From DASQZT01 sp963728965 (lineage in GTDB: Bacteria; Acidobacteriota; Terriglobia; Bryobacterales; Bryobacteraceae): DNA of 64,000 nucleotides. Shown piece after piece: positions 56,253-64,000 of this stretch. The notes under the pieces were generated by a model that was not told where the DNA came from, did no database searches, and saw nothing but the letters and a program-made list of their open reading frames with translations. How positions within the stretch are numbered: position 1 is the stretch's first letter; each line of letters begins with the position of its first letter. The DNA lies in NCBI GenBank assembly GCA_963728965.1, contig CAVSMH010000011.1, positions 62,001-126,000 on the forward strand, read 5' to 3'. Both the position numbers and the translations under genes were made by a program.

Positions 56253-57131
56253 ATGAGGGTCCTGTTGCAGATTGCGGTTTGTGGTCTGTTGGCTTCAGGC
56301 ACCATGCTGGCGCAGCGCGGCGGTATGGGCGGCGGCATGCGCGGCGGTATGGGCGGCGGCATGCGCGGCGGTATGGGCGGCGGCATGCGTGGTGGCGGCG
56401 GCTTTGGAGGTGGAGGCTTCCGCGGCAATCCCGGCGGCGGCGGCTTTCGCGGTGGTGGTGGAGGTGGAGGCTTCCGCGGCGGAAATGGCGGGTACGGCGG
56501 CGGCGTCTTTCGTGGCGGAAATGGCGGGTTTCGAGGCGGCTACGGAGGATTCCGTGGCGGATACGGGTTCCGCGGCGGGTACGGATTCCGCGGTGGGTAT
56601 GGATATGGTGGCTACTGGCCATATTACTCATATCCGGCCTGGGGTTTCGGATATCCTGCATGGGGCTTCGGATACAACTATTGGCCCTCGTACTACGACG
56701 ACTGGAACGATCCGTACGCCTACAATTATGGCTACAGCTACCCTGCTTACTACAGCCAGCCGAGCGTGTCGGTAGTGTATCCGCCGCAGCAGACGGCGCC
56801 GGCAAGCACAGTCTACGTGGAACGGGCGCGTCCGGTCATGCACGAATACGACCAGTATGGGCAGGAAGTCGGCCAGCCATCGGGCGGCGGAGCCGCGTCC
56901 TCGCCGATCTACCTGATCGCGTTCAAGGACAAGGTCATTCGCGCGGCGGCATCGTACTGGGTGGACGGAAACACCCTGCACTACGTCACCCTGCAACACG
57001 AGGAAAGGCAGGTGCCGCTCGATACGATCGACCGCGATTTCAGCCTGCGACTGAACCGCGAACGCCGTGTGCCGTTCCAGTTGCCGGCTGAATCTACCCC
57101 CCGGCCGCCAGAAAAACAAAACGCACGCTGA
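56253..57131 (+). CDS. Secreted Gly/Tyr-rich protein
   Basis: 292 residues from the ATG at 56253 with GAGGAG 9 bases upstream. Signal peptide ends near TMLAQ (about residue 20). Residues 21-120 are Gly/Arg/Phe/Tyr repeats (MRGGMGGG, GGGFRGG, FRGGYG), then a Tyr/Pro-rich stretch to about 195. Residues 215-280 form a conserved-looking folded segment: YLIAFKDKVIRAAASYWV, LHYVTLQHEERQVPLDTIDRD, as in small acidobacterial secreted proteins. A surface-structure or matrix role is likely but unproven. Confidence 0.75.
   Translation: MRVLLQIAVCGLLASGTMLAQRGGMGGGMRGGMGGGMRGGMGGGMRGGGGFGGGGFRGNPGGGGFRGGGGGGGFRGGNGGYGGGVFRGGNGGFRGGYGGFRGGYGFRGGYGFRGGYGYGGYWPYYSYPAWGFGYPAWGFGYNYWPSYYDDWNDPYAYNYGYSYPAYYSQPSVSVVYPPQQTAPASTVYVERARPVMHEYDQYGQEVGQPSGGGAASSPIYLIAFKDKVIRAAASYWVDGNTLHYVTLQHEERQVPLDTIDRDFSLRLNRERRVPFQLPAESTPRPPEKQNAR
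56319..56390 (+). repeat. Three tandem 24-bp units in the Gly-rich gene
   Basis: Copies at 56319-56342, 56343-56366 and 56367-56390, the first two identical and the third differing at its last base. Each encodes eight residues of the GGMGGGMR type, so copy number can change without a frameshift. Confidence 0.9.
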
Positions 57132-57140
57132 ATAGCGACG

Positions 57141-57359
57141 TCAGCACGTAGACGAGCCCGTGTTATCAAACAGGTCGATGACGAGAAACACGAACACGAT
57201 CTCGAGGAATCCCAGGCCCAGCGTCGCGCGGACGTCCAGTTTCGACGCCGTGGCGGAGATCGTCATGAAGGTGGTGACCCCGGCGAGGATTTCGGTGCGC
57301 CAATCGGCGCCGAGCGACTGGAATTGGAAGTACTGCTCCAGGCGATGGCGAAAGGTCAT
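57141..57359 (-). pseudogene. Remnant of an NCS2-family (adenine/xanthine-uracil) permease
   Basis: 72 residues. Residues 1-33 (LEQYFQF...TEILAGVTTFMTI) match the N-terminus of AzgA/AdeP-type NCS2 permeases, while residues 40-70 (LDVRATLGLGFLEIVFVFLVIDLFDNTGS) match an internal membrane segment found about 200 residues later in full-length members. The joint implies an in-frame internal deletion, and everything after the DLFD motif is lost. The start overlaps the stop of the anti-sigma-factor gene (ATGA), so it was once the third gene of that operon. Whether the fragment is translated is unknown. Confidence 0.7.
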
Positions 57360-57793
57360 CCTTCGCGTTTCTTGAGCCGCTTGACCATCCGCAGCTCGTT
57401 TTTCTGGCCGGGGACGATCTGGTATTGCACCTCGTCCATCAGTTTGCGGATGAGTTGCAGGCCGAGGCCGCCGCTCTTGCGGTCACGGATCAATTGTTCC
57501 AGGTCTACGTCTTCGATGGCCGTAGGATCGAAACCGCAGCCGGTATCGACGATCTGGATCTGCACGGCTTCGGAATCGAGAGTCGCCTTGACCGTGACCT
57601 CGCGCGTGGTATCGGACCCGTAGGCGTGCTCGATGACATTCGCACACGCCTCGTCAACCGCCAGTTCGAGCTTGAGCAGCTCGTCGGGAGTCATGCCCGC
57701 GCGCTCGCCGATGCTGCCCACAAAGTCCCGGATCATCGACAGGTTCTCGGTCGACGAAGGCACGTGCAGTTGAAAGGTGCGCTCAAAGTCCAC
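57356..57793 (-). CDS. RsbW-like anti-sigma factor / Ser-Thr kinase (HATPase)
   Basis: 145 residues. GHKL-type ATPase domain: ELAVDEACANVIEHAYG (N-box, about 42-58), DTGCGFDP (G1 box, about 83-90) and SGGLGLQLIRKLMDEV (G2 box, about 108-123). Such proteins bind and inhibit a sigma factor and phosphorylate an STAS partner. 6 bp downstream of the STAS gene, as in partner-switching modules. No sigma factor gene is next to it. Overlaps the permease remnant by 4 bp. Confidence 0.9.
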   Translation of the reverse strand: MDFERTFQLHVPSSTENLSMIRDFVGSIGERAGMTPDELLKLELAVDEACANVIEHAYGSDTTREVTVKATLDSEAVQIQIVDTGCGFDPTAIEDVDLEQLIRDRKSGGLGLQLIRKLMDEVQYQIVPGQKNELRMVKRLKKREG

Positions 57794-57799
57794 GATGTG

Positions 57800-58168
57800 T
57801 CAACTCTCCTTGATCGGAACCTCGGCAAACCGCTGCACCGCAGCCGGCCTGTCCGAAAGGATATCGAAAAGAGCGGGGAAACCGAGTATTTCGAACACCT
57901 GGTAAACGGGGCCGGCGAGCGAACAGAGCTTGATATCGCCGCCTGCGGAGCGGATGTCCTCGATAAAGCTCATGAAGACGCCGAGGCCCGCGGAGGAGAT
58001 ATAAGTGAGGTTGGCGCAATCGACAAGGATGCGGACCCGTCCGGCATCGAACTCCTCCTGGATTGCCTTTTCGAACTGGGGCGCGGTATGGGCGTCGAGG
58101 TAGCCGTTCAGCGAGAGGACCGAGAGATCGCCCTCGCGCGAACGCGCCACCGTAAAAGAGTTGGCCAA
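57800..58168 (-). CDS. STAS-domain anti-sigma-factor antagonist (RsbV-like)
   Basis: 122 residues. STAS fold with NGYLDAHTAPQFEKAI (about 21-36) and the phosphorylatable Ser in LTYISSAGLGVFMSF (about 54-68). In the unphosphorylated state it binds the RsbW-like kinase and releases the sigma factor. The RsbW-like gene lies directly downstream. The 158-bp gap upstream contains a GC-rich 8-bp hairpin (58233-58240 with 58249-58256) but no clear T-run. Confidence 0.9.
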   Translation of the reverse strand: MANSFTVARSREGDLSVLSLNGYLDAHTAPQFEKAIQEEFDAGRVRILVDCANLTYISSAGLGVFMSFIEDIRSAGGDIKLCSLAGPVYQVFEILGFPALFDILSDRPAAVQRFAEVPIKES

Positions 58169-58326
58169 GAATAATCCTCCGCTGGACCGGATTCTTCGTT
58201 AGGTTAAATGATTTCGTCAGCGGGGGCAACGAGCGGCCGGGATGCCAGCCGGCCGCGCCTGCCGGTTATTCCGCGGGCCTCGAACCGCGCAGCCGGAGCG
58301 CCGCTGCCGGCGATCACCGTCAGCAT

Positions 58327-58650
58327 TCACTTTCCGCCGGAGCTCGCCTCGGGGTCGTCGGTTGGGGGGGCCGGCGGCTGGCTGGGAGGCGGCGTGTCGT
58401 GCGGAGCGCGTTCCACGACCACCTCGAACTGGGACACCACCGTAGCGACCGCGGCCACGGCTGCCAGCACGGGAGCCAGAATGACTCCGACGGTGGCAAC
58501 CGTCAGCGGGATTTCCAGGAACGTGTGGCCGCGTAAGTCCTTGATGATGATGCGGCGAACGTTGCCCTCGTGGATCAGGTCGCCGATTTTGTCGGCGAGT
58601 TCGTTGGCGTGCACCCGGAACTGCTCGTAGATTCGGCCGAGTTTGTCCAT
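58327..58650 (-). CDS. DUF4342-family small membrane-associated protein
   Basis: 107 residues. Helical N-terminus (KIGDLIHEGNVRRIIIKDLRG, quoted to its key part HEGNVRRIII, about 28-37) then FLEIPLTVATVGVILAPVLAAVAAVATV, a hydrophobic segment (about 46-70) typical of DUF4342, and a Pro-rich tail. Function unknown. Downstream of the TonB receptor's terminator; it also lies under an artefactual extension of the receptor's shifted frame. Confidence 0.82.
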   Translation of the reverse strand: MDKLGRIYEQFRVHANELADKIGDLIHEGNVRRIIIKDLRGHTFLEIPLTVATVGVILAPVLAAVAAVATVVSQFEVVVERAPHDTPPPSQPPAPPTDDPEASSGGK

Positions 58651-58766
58651 GAACGAAGTGTAGCGCGGAAACTGCTCGTTCCCGGGCCGTTGCGGATGGG
58701 ACTTGGGTAGGGGGATGAAGAAGCGGTCATCCAGGGACCCGGGAGCACCGCGGGAATCGGGCAGAC

Positions 58767-58794
58767 AAAAAAGAGGGCCGGATGGCCGGCCCTC
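58767..58794 (-). terminator. Rho-independent terminator of the TonB-dependent receptor gene
   Basis: A perfect 9-bp stem (58773-58781 with 58786-58794), 4-base loop, followed on the minus strand by six T (A-run at 58767-58772). It lies 22 bases after the restored receptor stop at 58817, supporting that stop. Confidence 0.9.
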
Positions 58795-58816
58795 AGAACG
58801 TCTAAAGCGGACTGAA

Positions 58817-61800
58817 CTAGAAGGTAACTACGACCTGAAGCCGGATCGAGCGGCGGTTCTGCCAATTCGCTCGGATTGCCGTAGAGGCTGTTCAGGATGC
58901 GGCCTTGCGAGTTGGCTGCGCTGATATAGTCGAATCCCTTGGTGAGAAGGGACGCATAGTCGAACCCAGCGACATCCGAAGCACTGTTTGCGGGGCAACT
59001 CGCGCCAGCCGTACCGCACTGGAACGGATTGAGACCGGAGGTCCGGATCATGTTCTGGTCGAATTTGGTGGCGCTGTGGTTGTTCAGGCAGTTGAAGCAC
59101 TCGAAGCCCACGCGCGCCTTCATCTGCTCGTTGGACTTGCTGATGTTGAATTCCTGCGTGGCGCTGATGTCCGACTGGACAAAGCGCGGGCTGCGCCGCT
59201 CGCCAATGCTGCCGGCGATCCAGTCACCGGTATTGTTGTCGCGGGTCAGGTTGACGAAGTTGCCGCGGCCTTCGACGTATACCGGCGCGCCCCACACGCT
59301 GATGTAGCTGTTGAGCGGGCTGCCGGAGTAGATCTGCTGATACAGGCCGAACAGGGTATTAAATTTCCACCACTTCAGGTTGTAGTAGCCGTACATCTTG
59401 AAGGTGTTGGGACGATCGGTGGCCAGCGGGCCGTCGATCGGGTTCCCATGCGTGTCGAACTGCATAAACGGTTCGTCGAACGCGCGATCGGCATTGGCGC
59501 CATTGCGGGCGGCGTTGCCATCGCTAGTGTCGGTCGCGGTCAATCCGGAGTAGTTGCCATACAGCCGGCTGTAGGTGTAGGAGAAGGAGCCAAAGAAATT
59601 CTTGGTCATTCTCTTGGTCACGCGGAACTCGATGCCGTCATACCGCCGCGAAGGGAGAGGGTTCGGCGGGCAGCCGGTGCAGTTCGGGACGGTGACGTTG
59701 ACGCCCTCGCCGGGGTTGGTAATGTAGTAGACTTCGCCATCCTGGGTGATCGTGCCGGCGTCTTCGATGGTACGGTCGAGGCGCTTGCGCGAATACCGGG
59801 TTTCGAAAACCATCGAGTTGGAAAGCTGCCAATCGGCACCGAACACGATCTCATGCTGCTTCATCGGCTGCAGGTTGGGATCGACAAGACCGGTGGGACC
59901 GAGCGAGCCGGCCTGGTTCGGGTTGTTGGCGGGTACGCGATAGTCGTAGTTCTCGATGAAGCGCATCCCGGCCGGGAAACTCCCCACTGCCGGCACGGCG
60001 CCGCCGCCCAGCGGGCAGTAGTGACCCTTGGAATCGCGCTGCGGCAGGATCTGGAGGAAGTTCGGATCATCCAGGGCATACACACAGTCGTGCCAGTAAT
60101 CGCCGCCGAAGCTGCCCCGCGGCAGGTTGTACTTCATGATGTCGAAGAAGTATCCGAAGCTGCCGAACAGCTTCAGTTTGCCGTTCTTCAGTGGATCCCA
60201 GGAGGCACCGAGACGGGGAGCCACCTTCTGGCCCCAACCGAAACTGACGCCCTGGAAACCGGCGGATTGATCGTAGGTCGGGAGATTCTCCTTGTCTAGG
60301 CGAACGCCGAGATTGAGGGTCAGGTTCTTGGCAACCGTCCAGGCATCCTGAAGATAGAAGGAGTGGTTCCATCCACCGACTTTGCCGCTGGTTCCGAGGT
60401 CGCGGATATTGACGGTGCCCCAGTTACCCTGGCAGCCGGTGCCGTCATCCGGGCCGCCCGGCGCGCCGTACAGCGTGGTGTTCTGGGCAATAATGCCCTT
60501 GCAACGAGCGATGCCGTTGCTGGTCTGCGGCCCGTATTGCGTGGCGAAAGCCACATACACATCCGCGGTGTTGTACCCGGTGGCGACATTGTTGGTGCCG
60601 TGAGTGAAGCCATAGCCGAACTTAAAGTTGTGCGTTCCGGCGAAGCTCTTGAAGTACGCCAGATCCTGGCTGAAGCTGTAGCGCTTCCACTGGTCGAACA
60701 CCGTGGCGGTATTGTCTCCGATGTTGCTCCATCCGGTGGAATTCACGAACTGGCTGGGGAGTGAGGTTGCCGTTCAGGGCCTTGGTGGTCGCCAGTGCCG
60801 GAGCGTTTGTGGTTGAGTAGCTGTAGTTCGTGTCGCGGTAAATATAGCGGATGCCGGTCGGTTTTCCGCGATCCTGTGTGTCCTGGTAGAAGTAGCCAAA
60901 CCGCGTGGTAGCGATCAGCGACGGGCTTAGGGTGATATCCGCGCCGGTGTTGTAGATGACGTTCGGCAGGACTTGGCCGATTCCGCTGTTCCAGTTGTCC
61001 GGGTTAGTGCCGGCAGACGAATTGAACTGTCCGTGAACATCGTCCGCCTGTGGCAGGATTCTGCCCATGTTGCGCGAGTAGGCGTACAGCCAGGAGCCAT
61101 AGAGACGGACCTTCTGCGTGGCCATGAAGTCCAGGCGGGCTGTCGAGTAGTACGTATTCTGGGTGTTCGGTAAACGTCCGCGCCCCGACTGCACCGGGAT
61201 AAGTGCTGTTGATCGTGCGGCCGAGTGCGTCGAATTCAGGGGCGGTGGACCCGAAAACCCACAGGCGGTCTTTCACCAGGTACCCGCCGGCACTGAATCC
61301 CGGAGTGACAATCCGGCGGTGGTCCTTCACCGGATAGTAGTATTCGAGCGGCTGATCAAGGCGCTTCGCGCCGTTGGCGTTGGCCCCCCATTCGGGATTC
61401 TTCACGAGCGTCGGGTTGGGAGCGGAGTTCAGCTTGTCCGACTGATAATAAGTGAAGACGCTGCCGTGCCACTCGTTGGAGCCGCGTTTGGAGATGACGT
61501 TGACGACGCCGCCAAGGGCGCCACCGTACTCGGCCTCAAATCCGCTCGACTTCACCTGCACTTCCTGAATGAAGTCCATGGGCATGTTGGCGGCGGAGTG
61601 GCCATCCTGCAAGGATGCGGTTTCCTGTCCTTCAATGAGGTAGGCATTTTCCGAATTGCTGGCGCCATCGATCTGGTAGCCGCCCTGCAGCGGTTCGGAG
61701 CGGGCGCCCGGCGCGAACTGAATCACGCTCTGGAACGACCGGCTCTGCGTCGGCAAATAAGTCAAGGCCGTATCCGGGATGTTGGTCTGCACCTTGCTCT

Positions 61801-62200
61801 GTGACGTGTCGATGATGGCGCTCTGCGCGGACACTTCGACGGTCTCGGTAAGGGTTCCTACCTCCATCACGATGTTCAAGGATGGCAGGCGTCCCACGTC
61901 GAGGGTGATGTTCTCCTGTTTGAACGTCCGAAATCCGGTCGCCGTGACGGTAAGCCGATACACGCCCGGCGGCAGATTCGCGAAACGGAAATAACCGAGC
62001 TGGTCCGTGTCGATTTTCTTGACACCAATCAGCGCCGGGCTGGAAGCCTCCACGGTGGCCTTCACGAGGACGGCTCCTGTCGAATCTTTGACGGTCCCCT
62101 GAAGTCCGGCCGTCGTTTCCTGCGCAAAAATCGATGGCAGAATCAAAAGCACAATGGTCGAGAGCAGTAAGGCCCGCAACAGAAAGCGTTTCATGTCCAT
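58817..62200 (-). pseudogene. Oar-like TonB-dependent receptor with N-terminal carboxypeptidase-regulatory domain, three frameshifts
   Basis: Would be about 1126 residues, the normal Oar-like length. Start ATG at 62200 with AAGGAGG 10 bases upstream; signal peptide to about residue 28; CarboxypepD_reg-like domain (about 35-115), plug (about 120-235, with SRSFQSVIQFAPGA and YLIEGQETAS), then the barrel. Frame is lost at about 61168-61174, at the G-run 60756-60759 and near 58851-58857; each looks like one extra base. Restoring all three gives a continuous protein ending SIRLQVVVTF at TAG 58817-58819, the usual end of this family, with a terminator 22 bases on. Substrate unknown (large polymers or siderophores in relatives). 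It is either a young pseudogene or carries assembly errors from multicopy paralogues. Confidence 0.85.
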
Positions 62201-62206
62201 TTCCAA

Positions 62207-62510
62207 CTAACCTCCTTACAATTGAGAGGACATCGGGCAGCGGGACCGGAACCGAAGCACAGGAACCTGGCACCGCTGCAATAAAGACGACGCCCTACCG
62301 ATTGGAAGAATGTTAACAAGAATAAGAGGACTTGTACATCTTTTTGGGTCAATTCGGAGCGATAAATCGTACACCACAACACGTTGGTGGGTAATGGGGC
62401 GGTTCCCGCATCCAACGATGGTACCCGTACCAAGCGGGTCTGATGTAGATGTATCTGTTACGCTTGTAACCGTCCGAAGTAATCCACGACGCAAAATCGG
62501 TGACTCTGTA
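62207..62510 (-). promoter_or_regulatory. Upstream region of the TonB-dependent receptor
   Basis: 304 bp without a gene, between the M20 peptidase stop and the receptor start. AAGGAGG of the receptor lies at 62210-62217. The part at 62300-62370 is AT-rich and promoter-like, though I find no convincing -35/-10 pair. Two short perfect dyads could be operators: 62420-62431 (GGTAC-2-GTACC) and 62457-62470 (GTTAC-4-GTAAC). Confidence 0.35.
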
Positions 62511-64000
62511 CTACGGTGTGCGCACCGTCGGGTATCGGATCCCCAGTTGTTCCAAGTAGGTGTCGTATCGCGACGGGTCGTAGTAGAAGCGCTTCATGCG
62601 GTCGCGATACTGCTCCATCGTTTTCTGGTTGAGCCAGATGGCGGGCTTGTCCTCGGGGCGCAGGAAGGTTTTGTATTTCACCTCCTTGGTTTGAACACGG
62701 AAATACTCCCAGGCTTTTTGCACGAGTTCGGGATGGAGCAGCAGGTCGAGCATGGTCATCGCCTGTGCCTTGGCGCCGGCAACCACGCCTTTGTGAGCGA
62801 TGGGCGTAGCCATGGCGATGGCATTGGCCCAGTTGTGGCCGGGACCGCCGGGAATATTGGCCGGGTAGCGCAGGGTGATGGTGGGGACGTTCCAGGAGAC
62901 GTCGCCGATATCGTCGGAGCCGCCGCCGGTGGGGCCCACTCCCGGGCCTTCGGCACCCTCCGCGGCGGGATCCGGGGCAGTGCGCGGGGCGCGCATTTCG
63001 CTGAGCTTCACGGGTAGCCCGCGCACCGGCACTTTCAGCTCGGCCTGAAGGGCTTTGGCCAGCTTCTGGTCATCGTCGGACCACTGCGGCAGGCCTACCT
63101 TTTTGATGTTCTCGTTCATGGCCTCGGCAATGGGACGATTGAAGTGACCGGGCCAGGCGCTGCCCAGAAGGCGCGAGGTGAAGCTGGTGTCGGTCATGAG
63201 CGCGGCGGCTTTGGCCATGTTGTCGCCGATGCGCCACATATCCATGATGTGGTCGTAGTCGGCTTCGCGGAAGTAATACCAGACGGCGGCGTTGGGCGGG
63301 ACGACGTTAGGCTGGTCGCCGCCGTTAGTGATGACGTAGTGGGACCGCTGAGCGAGGCGAAGGTGTTCCCGCCGGAAATTCCAGCCGACATCCATGAGCT
63401 CGACCGCGTCCAGGGCGCTCCGCCCGCGCCACGGAGCGCCGGCGGCATGCGCGCTCTCGCCTTTGAACTGGTACTCCACCGAGACGAGCCCGTTCTGATT
63501 GAGCGGCGCCCCCCAGGAAACGCCGAAGTTCGCGGCCACGTGGGCGAACAGGCAGACATCCACATTCTTGAATAGGCCCGCGCGAACGAAGTATGCCTTC
63601 GTGCCCACCAGCTCTTCGGCCACTCCGGGCCAGAGCTGGATGGTGCCGGAGAGATGCTCGCGCTCCATCACCTTCTTCACCGCAATGGCCGCCAGGATGT
63701 TCAGGGGCACGCCGGAATTGTGGCCTTCGCCGTGTCCGGGAGCGCCTTCGAGGAGCGGCTCGTGCCACGCCACGCCCGGTTTCTGCGAAGCCTGCGGGAT
63801 GTCGTCGATATCGGAACCCAGTGAGATGACCGGTTTCCCCGCGCCCCAGGTAGCCAGCCAGGCAGTGGGAATCCCGGCAAGACCGCGCTCGATTTTGAAC
63901 CCCTCCTTCTCGAGGATGGCGGTGAGATAGCGAGACGTTTCGATTTCCTGAAATCCCAGCTCTCCGAAGCTGAACACGCTATCCACCATGACTTGGGCCT
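62511..64000 (-). CDS. M20-family amidohydrolase/peptidase (AbgB-like), N-terminus beyond window edge
   Basis: The minus-strand frame is open to base 64000, so the start is outside the window; about 495 residues are visible. M20 metal-binding motifs: GSDIDDIPQ (Asp), GHGEGHNSG (His, about 85-93) and VAEELVGTK (Glu pair, about 127). The dimerisation domain carries ESAHAAGAPWRGRSALDAVE. A C-terminal His in GHNWANAIAM and the aminobenzoyl-glutamate-hydrolase-like layout fit AbgB/amidohydrolases with a zinc pair. It may hydrolyse N-acyl amino acids or peptides. A signal peptide, if any, is not visible. Confidence 0.88.
   Translation of the reverse strand, partial: AQVMVDSVFSFGELGFQEIETSRYLTAILEKEGFKIERGLAGIPTAWLATWGAGKPVISLGSDIDDIPQASQKPGVAWHEPLLEGAPGHGEGHNSGVPLNILAAIAVKKVMEREHLSGTIQLWPGVAEELVGTKAYFVRAGLFKNVDVCLFAHVAANFGVSWGAPLNQNGLVSVEYQFKGESAHAAGAPWRGRSALDAVELMDVGWNFRREHLRLAQRSHYVITNGGDQPNVVPPNAAVWYYFREADYDHIMDMWRIGDNMAKAAALMTDTSFTSRLLGSAWPGHFNRPIAEAMNENIKKVGLPQWSDDDQKLAKALQAELKVPVRGLPVKLSEMRAPRTAPDPAAEGAEGPGVGPTGGGSDDIGDVSWNVPTITLRYPANIPGGPGHNWANAIAMATPIAHKGVVAGAKAQAMTMLDLLLHPELVQKAWEYFRVQTKEVKYKTFLRPEDKPAIWLNQKTMEQYRDRMKRFYYDPSRYDTYLEQLGIRYPTVRTP

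Noticed and set aside
58233..58256. GC-rich 8-bp hairpin between the DUF4342 and rsbV-like genes as a terminator
   Set aside because: No T-run follows on either strand.
58575..58816. Extension of the receptor beyond the TAG at 58817 into the DUF4342 region
   Set aside because: It exists only in the shifted frame, has no receptor-like sequence, and crosses a perfect terminator; restoring one base gives the standard receptor C-terminus.

Overview
The window looks like a chromosomal segment of a GC-rich acidobacterium, most likely of the Solibacter/Bryobacter group. I infer this from two large secreted proteins that end in the Solibacter-type C-terminal domain (TIGR03437-like, recognised from memory), an Oar-type TonB-dependent receptor, a DUF1080 secreted hydrolase-like protein, many small acidobacterial secreted proteins, and heptose and menaquinone genes that fit a diderm cell. 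I see no rRNA, tRNA, CRISPR array, transposase gene or phage gene.

Layout. 1-4.45 kb, minus strand: CPBP membrane protease (runs off the left edge), ubiE/menG, a stand-alone ClpB-D2-like AAA+ ATPase and an SDR oxidoreductase. 4.5-10.1 kb, plus: a GAF-like protein, a TPR-rich lytic transglycosylase and the malic enzyme/phosphotransacetylase fusion MaeB. 10.1-20.3 kb: a secreted BNR-like protein, a FecR-like protein, small proteins, a metallo-hydrolase, pruA, and a GT39/GT2 glycosyltransferase pair. 20.6-25.0 kb, plus: a bacterial microcompartment shell protein, a CoA-acylating aldehyde dehydrogenase with two encapsulation-peptide-like helices, an in-frame coding-like extension behind its TGA, a conserved acidic protein and recJ.

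25.0-36.5 kb, minus: a tightly packed information-processing and envelope run, read ctp, guaA, rfaE2, mfd, PPIase, YhaM-like nuclease, BlaI-like repressor, rmuC. 36.6-38.3 kb: a 31-bp imperfect inverted repeat that supplies the last codons of a PI-PLC/GDPD-like gene, which is divergent from a DUF1080 gene with only 18 bp between starts.

38.4-47.6 kb is the most distinctive region. A type VI secretion sub-cluster, tssK-tssL-tssM followed by a Ser/Thr kinase fused to an FGE-sulfatase domain, is linked throughout by 4-bp ATGA overlaps. Divergent from it lies a 688-residue tail-anchored protein with a degenerate kinase N-lobe (His at the catalytic Lys position) and an array of about nine PGEFTRMFQ-like motifs in a Pro-rich region. 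The kinase, pseudokinase and membrane-complex genes probably form one phospho-regulated secretion module; the motif array has no function I know of.

47.7-64 kb: an FG-GAP-like/TIGR03437 protein, an AidB-type acyl-CoA dehydrogenase, a DUF1624-type membrane protein, an AspT-family transporter, a sigma-like protein with a C-terminal zinc-finger anti-sigma-like motif, a PEBP protein, Gly-rich secreted proteins, an rsbV-rsbW pair followed by a permease remnant, a DUF4342 protein, a TonB-dependent receptor broken by three single-base frameshifts but with its terminator intact, and an M20 peptidase that runs off the right edge.
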